Shown here: positions 27,095 to 35,072 of the stretch, in pieces
Position numbering within the stretch: position 1 is the stretch's first letter
How the letters are laid out: every line of letters begins with the position of its first letter
NCBI GenBank assembly: GCA_046351595.1
Contig: JAXLYE010000007.1
Location: 434,001 to 498,000 of the forward strand
DNA from: JAXLYE01 sp046351595
GTDB lineage: Bacteria; Myxococcota_A; Polyangia; Palsa-1104; JAEUJZ01
DNA length: 64,000 nucleotides
Reading direction: 5' to 3'
Notes under the pieces: model-generated
Databases searched by the model: none
Seen by the model: the letters and a program-made list of their open reading frames with translations, nothing else
What the model was told of the DNA's origin: nothing
Made by a program: the position numbers and the translations under genes

Positions 27095-28341
27095 CGGCTC
27101 GTCCTCTGCGCACTGGCGCCCGCGCGGCCCAGCGGACCGGCTGGCGGCACGTCCGCAATCGGTACGACCGGCGCGTCGACATCCTCCGTGGGAGCGGATT
27201 CCTCGTTCGTCAGCGCCCGCACCAGCGCTCGCCCCGCTGCGGGGTCCTCCCCGAATTCCTGCGCGATCCGCGCCACCATGTCCTCCAGCTCGGAATCCTG
27301 CGAGCAGACTTCAGCTTCCCGCGCCCTACCGGAAGTCTGCGCAGGGTCCTCGTGACCGTCTCTGGGACGGGCCGCTCGCCGTGAGCTGCCGGTCTGATCG
27401 GGCTTGGCAGACGCACCTGCCCCTGTTCGAGAGGCCAGCCGGCCCCGCATCCGCAGGTGCGATCTCGACGGCAGCGGCCTCTTCTCGGGTGTGGCGCTGC
27501 CACCGCTGCGGCCATTCCCGACAAGGTCCAGGATCTTCAGCGCGACCGGCAGGAGCAGCGAGCCAGCGGCCTTCAGCGTCCCCGCCGTATCCGGAGGCGC
27601 AGGCGGCACGTTGAGCTTGCTCGTCACGTCCCGGCTGCGGTCCAGCAGATCGCCGATCATGGCCACCGACTTGTTCGCGTTCTCGAGCACCACGAGCGAG
27701 TTCGCCAGCATGCGCTCCGAGACCGCCTGCACCTGGCTCATCGCCTGCTGCGCAGACTCGCGCGCCATCCGGTTGAGCTGTGACATCTCGCCGATCTCGC
27801 CCGTGTACACGCTGTCGCGCGCGGCCCGCTCGTCCGCAGCGCGCGTCCGATGCGACAGCTCGACGACTCGGTAGTCGACTTCCGCCTCGATGTACGTCGG
27901 GTGCTCGACCACGGCGCGGGCCAGGGGAGGCCGGGGCGGCTCGCCCTTGTACAGGCCCTCGCCGTGATAGCTCGGATGCGGCGGCAGCGCCTGTTGCGCG
28001 GCAGCCGGCGGATGCGGCAGCGCGCCTTGCGCCACAGACTGCTGCGCTGGCTGCGGCTGCGGCGCCGCGGACGGTGCGCTTCCCGCCGTCAGCCTTATCG
28101 ACGCAGGGCGCGCATGGATGGGCAGGCGATTGGCGTGGAAGAACTCGACCAGATACGTGCCCGTCGGCACCCCCAAGGGCGGCTGGAAAGGCGCCAGAAA
28201 CCGAAAGAGGCCACTCGGCGGAAAGCGCGCTCCAGTCCGGCCCGGAGCCACGACTTCATGAAGCACATAAAAGTGCGCACCGGCCGGAGACATCGCCCGT
28301 AGGCGGGCCTCGATATCCTCATCGTGGAAAAACTCCCCCAT
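27091..28341 (-). CDS. unrecognised 416-residue protein, first gene of tight operon
   Basis: The first 90 residues form a small beta-rich domain (AGAHFYVLHEVVAPGRTGAR, GTYLVEFFHANRLPIHARPA). A Pro/Gln/Ala-rich linker follows, then a helical domain with repeated Gln/Met/Ala heptads (ARESAQQAMSQVQAVSERML) and NKSVAMIGDLLDRSRDVTSK. A short hydrophobic helix (KAAGSLLLPVALKILDLVG), a basic region and an acidic helical tail complete it. The stop overlaps the J-domain start. No enzymatic motif is seen. The N-terminal domain resembles in style the beta segment of the 222-residue zinc-ribbon neighbour upstream. Confidence 0.65.
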   Translation of the reverse strand: MGEFFHDEDIEARLRAMSPAGAHFYVLHEVVAPGRTGARFPPSGLFRFLAPFQPPLGVPTGTYLVEFFHANRLPIHARPASIRLTAGSAPSAAPQPQPAQQSVAQGALPHPPAAAQQALPPHPSYHGEGLYKGEPPRPPLARAVVEHPTYIEAEVDYRVVELSHRTRAADERAARDSVYTGEIGEMSQLNRMARESAQQAMSQVQAVSERMLANSLVVLENANKSVAMIGDLLDRSRDVTSKLNVPPAPPDTAGTLKAAGSLLLPVALKILDLVGNGRSGGSATPEKRPLPSRSHLRMRGRLASRTGAGASAKPDQTGSSRRAARPRDGHEDPAQTSGRAREAEVCSQDSELEDMVARIAQEFGEDPAAGRALVRALTNEESAPTEDVDAPVVPIADVPPAGPLGRAGASAQRTSR

Positions 28342-28418
28342 GCCGCGATCGTAACGCGGCGCTTAATGGCTTTGCAATGACTATATAAAACGCCGTCGCT
28401 AACGCGCTTTCGTAAGGG

Positions 28419-29048
28419 CTAGTCTCCGCCATTGAACGGCGGTGACCGATCGCGAGAATCGCCCGAGCGAACTTCGACAATGATCGCCGGTTTCTGCGGA
28501 CGCTCGCGGGCAGCGCGCTTGGCCTTCTCGCTGCGATCGGGATCAGGCGGGGACACGACCGCGGCGCAGCCGGGAAGCTCAATCAGCAGCTCGACATGCT
28601 CGAGCGGCTTGCCTTGATAGTCCACGAAGCGCACCTCGTAGTGCCCATGAAACGGCACGATCGCCGCCTCAAATCCCTCTCGCTGACTCCGTCGGACAAA
28701 AAATCGATCGCGCGTGTACTCGCCGCGATCGTCGCGGCGTTTCTTCTCAAAGTGCGGATACTGCGTCGGCGGCTTCGACGGTGCCTTGGGATCGAAGTGG
28801 AGCAGGATGTACCCGGCCGCCTTGGGCGGCGTGAAGCAAACGAGCAGGTCGGCCGCCGGGGCGTAGAGCTCGCGGTACTCATGGGTCCAGCCCCCCGTCG
28901 CTAGCAGCACCGAAGCGTTGCGCCGCTGGTGGAGCTCGCGCTTCTTGCCGGCCGCTCGGCCGTGGGCTCGTGAGCAGTAGATCGCGTTCCATGCGGCGGC
29001 AGCGGGAAGCGGGTTCTTGCAGTAAGGGCAACGACGCAAATTTTCCAT
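28419..29048 (-). CDS. zinc-ribbon protein of unknown function
   Basis: I place the start at the ATG at 29048, because the first structural residues (MENLRRCPYCKNPLP) follow it; a TTG 13 codons earlier is possible, and neither has a good binding site. A CPYC...CSRAH pattern suggests a treble-clef or zinc-ribbon finger. Basic residues follow (RAAGKKRELHQRR), then a beta-rich domain (AGYILLHFDPKAPSKPPTQY, VPFHGHYEVRFVDYQG) and a charged tail. It lies 77 bp before the tight operon and may be its first gene or a regulator. The region upstream is non-coding with repeats. Confidence 0.65.
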   Translation of the reverse strand: MENLRRCPYCKNPLPAAAAWNAIYCSRAHGRAAGKKRELHQRRNASVLLATGGWTHEYRELYAPAADLLVCFTPPKAAGYILLHFDPKAPSKPPTQYPHFEKKRRDDRGEYTRDRFFVRRSQREGFEAAIVPFHGHYEVRFVDYQGKPLEHVELLIELPGCAAVVSPPDPDRSEKAKRAARERPQKPAIIVEVRSGDSRDRSPPFNGGD

Positions 29049-30158
29049 GGCAGCAGTAAGCCCGGGGCTGCCCTTTGGGTCAATCAATAGATGAGCTTGC
29101 AGTATTTCTACTTAGGTACTCGACAGTGCTTTTGCCGATTTTGCTGTGCCGATATTGGACCGATGATTAGGCGTTAGGATATGCAGTGCAGAGCAGCACG
29201 CATTTTAATCGTTATCTGCATCGCGAATTGATCAGACAAAAAGCCAATCTTCTACCAGGGCATCAGGCTGCCTACTACGTACAGGTACGCAACCATGTCA
29301 GGTCTTGGCAGGCTCCAGCCAGATGGTCCCGGTAGCGTATGTGCCAGGTAGCAGGGCAGTCTATCGGCCAACATCACATCCACTTTATTCGGCAACGAAG
29401 CCAGCAGTGTATGCGCCAATATGCACGGCCTATTGCCTTCATGAGGTACCAGGAATGGACCCACGAATGTGCTCAGGAGTGTTCCCAGGAATGGACCCAC
29501 GAGTGTACCCACGAATGTACCCGGTTGAGGTAGCTCCAGCGCCTACATGACCGGCTAAGTCCTTGAGACATGCGGAGTTCTGTATGTGCGTGCACCCTCT
29601 TCGTAGTGAGTCCCGCTCTCACCTCGCCAGGGGACACTGGCGGGTACAAGTGCGGGTCAAGACCCGGCTACACATGCGAGGCGGATGGTGGGCCAGGGCG
29701 CAGGACCTTGGGGCAGTCCGTAGCCGTGGCCTTCTCAGCGTCGAGAGTAGGGTCGGGAGGTGTGGCCGGCGGCGTGCGCTTTGCCCTGCCCTTTGAGAGG
29801 CAGGGTCCGGGGGTCACTGAGGTCGCTCAAACTTGCGCAGGTGCAGGGTCAATTCGGCGATAGGTTGCCGAGTAGGGTACCGGGGATGGATGGCGCACGT
29901 CGGGTATGTACTCTGCCTGTCCCGTTCCCAGGTATATAGGGAAGCTAATCCCCTGCACATAGAGCGGGAGATGTCCTGGCAGGACGCGCAGGCAGGATGC
30001 GTGTTGCTCTCTTGGGAGAGCGGCGAGGTACACTCCTAAGCACTTCGATTCCGAGGCGTGGTACTGGACAGAGAGCCTCTCGTATCGCTACCCTGATCGC
30101 GTAGGGATCTGCTTGTAGGCGCCGAGCGCTCGCTCGGTGCGCCGTGAAAGGGGGAGCC
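29049..30158. other. 1.1-kb non-coding region of the element
   Basis: No convincing gene is seen on either strand. It lies between the divergent minus-strand operon and the plus-strand pair at 30.2-31.8 kb, so it should hold both promoters. Positions 29090-29260 are AT-rich. A six-copy 12-bp tandem array lies at 29453-29524, and further GGTAC/GGGTAC words are scattered to about 29960. Short inverted repeats occur near 29660 (CGGGTC/GACCCG) and at about 30118-30143, just before the first plus-strand ribosome binding site. The layout resembles a replication or control region. Confidence 0.55.
29453..29524. repeat. six imperfect 12-bp tandem repeats (iteron-like)
   Basis: Six head-to-tail units of 12 bp with consensus GARTGTACCCAS: GAATGGACCCAC, GAATGTGCTCAG, GAGTGTTCCCAG, GAATGGACCCAC, GAGTGTACCCAC, GAATGTACCCGG. 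The period is also 4 codons, but no start with a binding site makes any of the three repeated frames a likely gene. Direct repeats of this size are typical of iterons for replication initiators or of binding arrays for partition or regulatory proteins. Confidence 0.75.
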
Positions 30159-30392
30159 ATGGCCGCGGAGGGAAGCAGCGTGCAGCCCCGAGGGACAGAC
30201 CGAGCCGTTCCCGCGCTCGATCTGGCTTTCGGATATTGGTGGGTCGCAGAGGGGCAGGAGCCACAGTGGCAGGTCTTCGTCGGGCAGTCTGAGGTCTTCC
30301 GGCGCGCGCTGGCGGACGCGCTCCTGAACCCGCGCATGAAGCGGCTGTACTTCGCCGTGAACGGTGTCTGGGTCGAGATGCCGCTTCGCTGA
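30159..30392 (+). CDS. 77-residue hypothetical protein
   Basis: The ATG at 30159 follows AAGGGGGAGCC, a strong ribosome binding site. The product has a disordered start (MAAEGSSVQPRGTDRAVPA) and a compact C-terminal half (LAFGYWWVAEGQEPQWQVFV, FRRALADALLNPRMKRLYFA, VNGVWVEMPLR). It ends 7 bp before the next gene on the same strand, so the two form a pair. No family is recognised. Confidence 0.65.
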   Translation: MAAEGSSVQPRGTDRAVPALDLAFGYWWVAEGQEPQWQVFVGQSEVFRRALADALLNPRMKRLYFAVNGVWVEMPLR

Positions 30393-30399
30393 GGGACCT

Positions 30400-31797
30400 A
30401 TGCCGCGGAAATCCACCGTCAGCAAGAAGCTCAAGGCGCAGATCGATGAGCAGGTGCGGAAGATCGCGAGCATCGCGGACGAGCTGCTCCACTACAGCGC
30501 GCCGCGCAACGCCGACGTGCAGATCTTCGAGCACCTGGGAGGTGTCCACTACAAGTACGGCGACCCCGCCGAGGTCCGGGCGCTCGTCGAGGAGCCAGAC
30601 GAGAGCGACATTGACAGCGCGATCGACGCTCTGCGCCTGCCTCGTGCGGAGGATGACGAAGAGGAGGATGCGGACGAAGAAGAGGATGCGGACGAGGCCC
30701 CAGAGGGGTCGGCTAGCGGTCTTGTCCTGCAGCTCCAGGCCGATCCGAACCCGGACTTCGCGCCGGGCTCCCATGAAGCATCCATAGCCGTTCCGTTGCG
30801 GCTCGTGCCTGTCGAGTCGCTCGGCAGCGCACAGAGCCAGGCGCTCCGCTTCATCGCCGAGCACGATCTTGGCGCCGGCAACTGGACCGGCGGCCTGGTG
30901 CTGCGGGATGGACAGCCCTACGCCCGCATCAGCTACAACGGCCGCATCTGGGATGCGCTGACAGGCCAGGAGCTGACGCAGGACGGGAGCGCGGTCATCG
31001 GGGTGCCTGCTGCGAGCGAATTAGACCTGCAGCACGCCGTTGTGCCGTCCACCTTCTACGTGGAGATGCTCCTGCGACTGCAGCGCGCGGCCTGGGATGC
31101 AGGACACTACAGCGGCAGCGAACACGCCGCTGAACATGAGCAGGCAGCAGCGAACTACCGCATCCTCTTGCGGCGGCGCCTCCTGGATCGGCTGATCCTC
31201 CCTGCCGGCATCGACCAGATCGCCGCATCGTTCCCGTCGTACATGGAGGAGGTTCCGGTTGACTCTCTGGATGACTTCCCAGAGGTCCCGGCCGGGCACT
31301 GGATCTGGCGGGCTGCGTCTACTTTCCCAGCCCAAGAGTGGGCCGGTACCCTCCAGTATCTGGAGCAACCACCGACGCTCCGAGCCAGCGAGTCCCAGCA
31401 CATCACTCGCCGCGGTCCCGAGTTCGAGCGCGGGTGGCGGCTGGCCTTTCTCATCGCCCGCCAGGCTCCGGCCCCTCCGGCGAGGTGGCCGAGCCGTCAG
31501 CAGGTACTCGGCTTGGTGCCTGAGCCAGGCCACACGCTCGGCACCAGCGCGGATCGGTTCCCCAACTTGCACTGCCGGCATCCGATCTGGGGCTCGTACC
31601 GCTATGACTACGCGGACGAGTACATCGAGGGAATGCTCTGGTATCGCTACACGACCCCCGACGAGCGGGCGGTCGATGTGTCTGGATTCTTGGATGTGCT
31701 CAACCGAGCCGACCAGCTTCCTGAAGGCGTCGTGCGAGAGGCTCAGGGGTGGCTGCTGACGCACCGCCTGGCGGTGCTGGCGGCTGGAGAGGACTAA
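30400..31797 (+). CDS. unrecognised 465-residue protein with acidic linker
   Basis: The start MPRKSTVSKKLKAQIDEQVR follows GAGG with 5-nt spacing. Residues 1-85 are helical and basic, then an acidic run (EDDEEEDADEEEDADEAPEG) precedes a larger domain. That domain has beta segments (GNWTGGLVLRDGQPYARISY, GRIWDALTGQEL) and a Trp/Arg-rich C-terminal half (HWIWRAASTFPAQEWAGTLQ, WGSYRYDYADEYIEGMLWYR). No signal peptide or membrane helix is seen. It ends 2 bp from the convergent gene downstream. No family is recognised; codon use matches the main block. Confidence 0.65.
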   Translation: MPRKSTVSKKLKAQIDEQVRKIASIADELLHYSAPRNADVQIFEHLGGVHYKYGDPAEVRALVEEPDESDIDSAIDALRLPRAEDDEEEDADEEEDADEAPEGSASGLVLQLQADPNPDFAPGSHEASIAVPLRLVPVESLGSAQSQALRFIAEHDLGAGNWTGGLVLRDGQPYARISYNGRIWDALTGQELTQDGSAVIGVPAASELDLQHAVVPSTFYVEMLLRLQRAAWDAGHYSGSEHAAEHEQAAANYRILLRRRLLDRLILPAGIDQIAASFPSYMEEVPVDSLDDFPEVPAGHWIWRAASTFPAQEWAGTLQYLEQPPTLRASESQHITRRGPEFERGWRLAFLIARQAPAPPARWPSRQQVLGLVPEPGHTLGTSADRFPNLHCRHPIWGSYRYDYADEYIEGMLWYRYTTPDERAVDVSGFLDVLNRADQLPEGVVREAQGWLLTHRLAVLAAGED

Positions 31798-31799
31798 AC

Positions 31800-32432
31800 C
31801 TAGCGGTCAGTCCGCCTGATGCGAAACGTCCCGCTCCTGTCCGACACTTCCTCAGCGCGGTCCTGGTTGAGGAGACGGACTTGACGGACGGTCAGCCCGT
31901 CTCCTCCGAGTTCACCGACGGTCTCAAGGTCTTCAGCCAGCGTGTCGAGGTTGCCGTCGTACCAGTCCAGGTAGTAGTCGGCCAGACCACGGACCGCCGC
32001 ATCCTTCTTGCCTGGGAACGCTTCTTCGTTCTGATACTTGACCGTGCGAGACCAGAGCTTGCGGAGCACAGCGACTGTCTGCTCGCTCAACCTGGCGGCC
32101 AGCTCTTCATACGGGGTCCGAGGTGACGGGAGCGAGCCCCGACTGAGGGCAGCGTCGATCTCGTCCTCAATCTCGTGATAGTCGGTAAAGGTAACGGCAA
32201 GGGCTCGCAGCCGCTCGGAGTGGGCTGACAGCCAGGCTCTCTCTGCGACATCTTGGGAGCCGAGCAGTTCTAGCGTCTGCCGGAGCATCACGTCGGCAGC
32301 GAGTCCGGGAGAGCGGGTCCTCAGCCCGGTCCACAGCTTGATGAGTACCTGAAGCCGGTTGACGTTCTCGAGCACCCACGTCCTCGCATCAGCCCGGCGC
32401 ATCGCGAAGGCCACCAGCACGGCGTTCTCCAT
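31800..32432 (-). CDS. helical hypothetical protein, 210 residues
   Basis: The start MENAVLVAFAMRRADARTWV is chosen because AGGGGAG lies 6 nt before the ATG at 32432; two earlier ATGs lack such spacing. The protein is helical throughout, with aromatic and charged helices (NRLQVLIKLWTGLRTRSPGL, AAVRGLADYYLDWYDGNLDT). It is convergent with the 465-residue gene. There is no recognisable domain. The 130 bp before its start separate it from the recombinase gene on the same strand. Confidence 0.6.
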   Translation of the reverse strand: MENAVLVAFAMRRADARTWVLENVNRLQVLIKLWTGLRTRSPGLAADVMLRQTLELLGSQDVAERAWLSAHSERLRALAVTFTDYHEIEDEIDAALSRGSLPSPRTPYEELAARLSEQTVAVLRKLWSRTVKYQNEEAFPGKKDAAVRGLADYYLDWYDGNLDTLAEDLETVGELGGDGLTVRQVRLLNQDRAEEVSDRSGTFRIRRTDR

Positions 32433-32562
32433 CCGCTCTCCCCTCATCATCTAAAGTCGACGGTCCGCAGGATGCGCGGACCTGTCCATCTGCCAGCGAC
32501 GGACATCGTGCAGCTTTCGGGCGAGCAACCAGCGCGGTCTGCTGCTGCTTACGGCCCGCCTG

Positions 32563-33729
32563 TCAAGCCGCCCGCAGCCTTGCCTTCAGCGCCTCGATCT
32601 CACTCTCGCTGAGCCCCGCCAGTGGATCCGCACCTCCGCGGAGCGCATCCACGACCTGCTGTGCCTTCCTGTTCTCGAGCGCGGAGGGGTCTGCATAGTG
32701 GCGCTGCGTGACGCCGAAGTTGGCGTGCCCCAACGCGCGGGCCACCGCATCAGTCGGAGCACCGCCCTCGATCGCCAACGTCGCGTTAAGCCCGCGCAGC
32801 GCGTGCGGGCACACCACTGGAATCCCTGCCAGCCGGCAGTAGCGAGCCAGCCGCTTGTGCATCCACGGCGGCTTCGGCTTGCGCGGCAGGTTCGAGGCGA
32901 AGACGCGCTGATCGGCCGGGCGACCCTGGACGTGCGCCCACAACAGGCGCGCGACCTCTTCATACAGCTTCACCGCGCGTCGGGCGTTGCGCGTCTTGCC
33001 GCGGACAACCCAGACGGCGCGGCCCTCCTGATCTACGTCCTGCACGGTGAGGGACATGACCTCGCCCGAACGCAGGCCGGCGTAGATCGTGATGAGGATG
33101 GCCAGCGCGCCCTCGTTGCCCGTCCGCGCATCGGCGAGCAGCGTGCGCACGAGCTGCTGCGCCTCGGTCAGCCGGGGCTGGCGCTTGCCGACGGAGGCTC
33201 GGCCGACCGGCTCCACGTTGTCGAATGGGTTCGAGCTGGCCAGCTTGCGCTTCACCAGCCAGCGGAAGAACTCCTTGGCATTGCGCAGCAGCGCCTGATG
33301 AGTCGCGGCCGTGACGGGCTTGCCGTACTTGCCGACGCGCCGCGTCTCGGCTTCGTACATCCGCTCGGCGCGGGCCGAACCGAGTGCGGCAACCGGGATG
33401 TCCGGCAGGAACCGGGTGAGCCGCTTCCGCAGCGTGAAGAGCGAGATCTCCGCGAGGCTGTGCGCCTTGTACTCCAGGTACTGCTCCAGCGCCTCCTGGA
33501 CGGACAGCGGCACCTTCGAGCTGAGCTCCTGCTTGAGCTGCTCGATCAGCTTGTGCGCCTCCTCGGGCGAGGACGTGGTGATGGACTTGCGCCGGTCGCC
33601 GTCGCGCACGACGATCCGCCAGCGGCTCCTCCCCCTGGAGGGCGGATAGGGTCCGTAGATCTCCACGGTGGCAGGATCGCACGCTCCCAGCCAGCGAGCA
33701 ATACCGTAGCGATCGCTTGGGCTTGGCAT
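32563..33729 (-). CDS. tyrosine recombinase / phage-type integrase
   Basis: The ATG at 33729 follows GGAGGTGATCC, a perfect anti-Shine-Dalgarno match. The 388 residues have an N-terminal DNA-binding region (VQEALEQYLEYKAHSLAEIS), a SAM-like core-binding domain, and the catalytic domain with AGLRSGEV (Arg I), a Lys in the beta hairpin (VRGKTRNARR), CPHALRGLNATLA (HxxR) and LGHANFGVTQRHYA (H and nucleophile Tyr). All expected catalytic residues appear present, so it should be active in integration and excision. It is the only intact site-specific recombinase in the window. The gene begins 3 bp after the MFS transporter stop, so the two may share a transcript. No tRNA-type attachment site was seen beside it. 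Confidence 0.9.
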   Translation of the reverse strand: MPSPSDRYGIARWLGACDPATVEIYGPYPPSRGRSRWRIVVRDGDRRKSITTSSPEEAHKLIEQLKQELSSKVPLSVQEALEQYLEYKAHSLAEISLFTLRKRLTRFLPDIPVAALGSARAERMYEAETRRVGKYGKPVTAATHQALLRNAKEFFRWLVKRKLASSNPFDNVEPVGRASVGKRQPRLTEAQQLVRTLLADARTGNEGALAILITIYAGLRSGEVMSLTVQDVDQEGRAVWVVRGKTRNARRAVKLYEEVARLLWAHVQGRPADQRVFASNLPRKPKPPWMHKRLARYCRLAGIPVVCPHALRGLNATLAIEGGAPTDAVARALGHANFGVTQRHYADPSALENRKAQQVVDALRGGADPLAGLSESEIEALKARLRAA

Positions 33730-33732
33730 GGA

Positions 33733-34887
33733 TCACCTCCACCCACCACGCGAGCTACGCCAGAGCACGAGCAGGCCCACCACAACGGGCAGCGTCGCCG
33801 CATAGAGGAAGTACTCGCGGTGGCTCCAGCGCGTCCACTGCAGGCTGTAGAGCCCACTGCCGAGCATCCCTGCGACGGCGGCCAGCCAGAACAGCCCGCG
33901 CCGGCTGCGTCGGAACCTCGCCCCAACCGCCAGCAGGCTCGGCCCACTGACCGACTCGGCAACGGCCAGCGCGAAGAATGCCAGCAGCACCGTGTACCCC
34001 GGGACAGCCGAGCTGGCGCGACTCAGGGCCAGCATCGCCGCACAGTAGAGCGCCTGGCCCAGCGCCACGCCGAGCGGACCCAACGAAAAGCGCGCGAGCG
34101 GCAGCGCGCCGAGCGCCCCCAGCAGTCCATGCAGCGCAGCGACACGACCCGCGGTCAGCGCCAGCTCGAGCCGGCCGAGCCGCAGCGGCGTGGACTCTCT
34201 GTCGACCAGGAGCGCGATCGAGCTGACGGCTTGCTGCGCGTAGAAATAGAAGCCCGCGACGCCGAGCAGAACCGCGAGCAGCAGCCACGGCGATTGATCG
34301 CCGGTCGTCGTGGCGTCCGGCGCCGGCTCTCGCGGCGGCAGCTTCGCACGGATCGCCCCGAGGCCCAGGACCATGCCGACCCCCGCCATCCCGGCCAGGG
34401 CGAGGAAGGCGACGGACCAGCCGCGGTGCAGGCGCAGCCAGTCCGCCAGCAGCGGACCCGCAACGTAGCCGACGTTCAGGATGACGGTGTAGCAGGCCAT
34501 GGCGCGCTCGGCATCAAGCCCGCCACGCTGGGCATCGATGCGGGCCACGATGGCTGGCCGCATCGCGCCCGTGCCAAGAATGACGAGTGCGATGCCGAAG
34601 AGGCGCTGATGGGAAGCGGTCAGCCAGCACCCGAGCGAGACCAGGGCGAGCGCCGACGGCAGCATGCCTCGCCAGTCGGCGCGCGAGGCCAGCGCCACCG
34701 AGACCAGGTAGCTCAGCCCGGCGGTGAGGCCGGACAGCGACAGCGCGCTCGCCTCGGTCTCGGAGTCGGCGAGGAAGACGGCCAGCATTGTCGAGACCCC
34801 GCTGAACGCGGAGTACGCGAGGAACGACGAGAGGAGCAGGAGGGCAAAACCCGGCGGCCGGACTTGTCTATCCGTGATGCTCACCAT
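33733..34887 (-). CDS. MFS transporter
   Basis: The start MVSITDRQVRPPGFALLLLS is the ATG at 34887 with GGAG 8 nt before it; earlier in-frame starts lie inside the structured leader. The 384 residues contain about 12 hydrophobic segments (FALLLLSSFLAYSAFSGVST, LVSVALASRADWRGMLPSAL, ACYTVILNVGYVAGPLLADW, PWLLLAVLLGVAGFYFYAQQ). This fits the major facilitator superfamily with an efflux or peptide-transporter-like (POT) flavour, but the POT signature ExxER is not evident. Substrate is unknown. The upstream leader can form two hairpins, and the gene is divergent from a small Xre regulator with a palindromic operator, which may control it. Confidence 0.8.
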   Translation of the reverse strand: MVSITDRQVRPPGFALLLLSSFLAYSAFSGVSTMLAVFLADSETEASALSLSGLTAGLSYLVSVALASRADWRGMLPSALALVSLGCWLTASHQRLFGIALVILGTGAMRPAIVARIDAQRGGLDAERAMACYTVILNVGYVAGPLLADWLRLHRGWSVAFLALAGMAGVGMVLGLGAIRAKLPPREPAPDATTTGDQSPWLLLAVLLGVAGFYFYAQQAVSSIALLVDRESTPLRLGRLELALTAGRVAALHGLLGALGALPLARFSLGPLGVALGQALYCAAMLALSRASSAVPGYTVLLAFFALAVAESVSGPSLLAVGARFRRSRRGLFWLAAVAGMLGSGLYSLQWTRWSHREYFLYAATLPVVVGLLVLWRSSRGGWR

Positions 34888-34902
34888 AGAGTGGCTCCGT
34901 CT

Positions 34903-34942
34903 GAGCGAGCCCTTGTCCCTGCCAAGAGTCTGGGGCTCGCTC
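34903..34942. promoter_or_regulatory. leader hairpin between MFS and Xre genes
   Basis: A perfect 10-bp stem: GAGCGAGCCC (34903-34912) pairs with GGGCTCGCTC (34933-34942) around a 20-nt loop. On the minus strand it ends 15 nt before the MFS start codon, close to its ribosome binding site, so it could control translation. On the plus strand it precedes a second hairpin with a T-tract. It could therefore also be part of a short plus-strand RNA. Confidence 0.6.
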
Positions 34943-34949
34943 GGGCAAC

Positions 34950-34982
34950 GGGTGGGAGGCTCACGTCTCCCACCCCTTTTTT
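34950..34982 (+). terminator. intrinsic terminator (plus strand)
   Basis: A 9-bp stem GGGTGGGAG / CTCCCACCC (34950-34958 with 34967-34975) with an 8-nt loop is followed by C and TTTTTT. This is a textbook Rho-independent terminator for rightward transcription. No plus-strand gene ends here; it may end a short RNA starting near the hairpin at 34903, or insulate the Xre gene from antisense read-through. Confidence 0.8.
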
Positions 34983-35032
34983 GTTTGGCGTCAGCGACGA
35001 CGGTTGATAGGTTCTCCGGGTATTTGACCTCC

Positions 35033-35059
35033 CAAGACGGTGATTTATTCACCGTCTTG
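35033..35059. promoter_or_regulatory. perfect 11-bp inverted repeat, likely operator
   Basis: CAAGACGGTGA (35033-35043) and TCACCGTCTTG (35049-35059) are exact inverted copies separated by TTTAT. The site lies 13 bp before the Xre-family regulator start at 35073 and about 150 bp upstream of the divergent MFS gene. Dimeric HTH regulators bind such sites; autoregulation is the simplest reading. No T-tract follows, which argues against a terminator. Confidence 0.7.
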
Positions 35060-35072
35060 TCCTGCGTCAGCC

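Larger units (their letters stand above)
12603..33729. mobile_element. candidate integrated element (operon block plus integrase)
   Basis: The region joins the 15-gene minus-strand block, the repeat-containing control region, three unrecognised genes and the tyrosine recombinase. The DarB-like methylase/helicase, signal-less M23 peptidase, J-domain protein, tight overlaps and lack of ordinary metabolic genes are typical of phages or integrative elements. Exact ends and attachment sites were not found, and no capsid, terminase, packaging ATPase or relaxase was recognised. The limits given are those of the genes, not of the element. Confidence 0.45.

Noticed and set aside
29305..29550. Small plus- and minus-strand proteins over the 12-bp repeats (for example repeated EWTHEC).
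   Set aside because: All three frames are repetitive only because 12 is a multiple of 3. No ribosome binding site or other coding sign is seen, so I treat it as repeat DNA.
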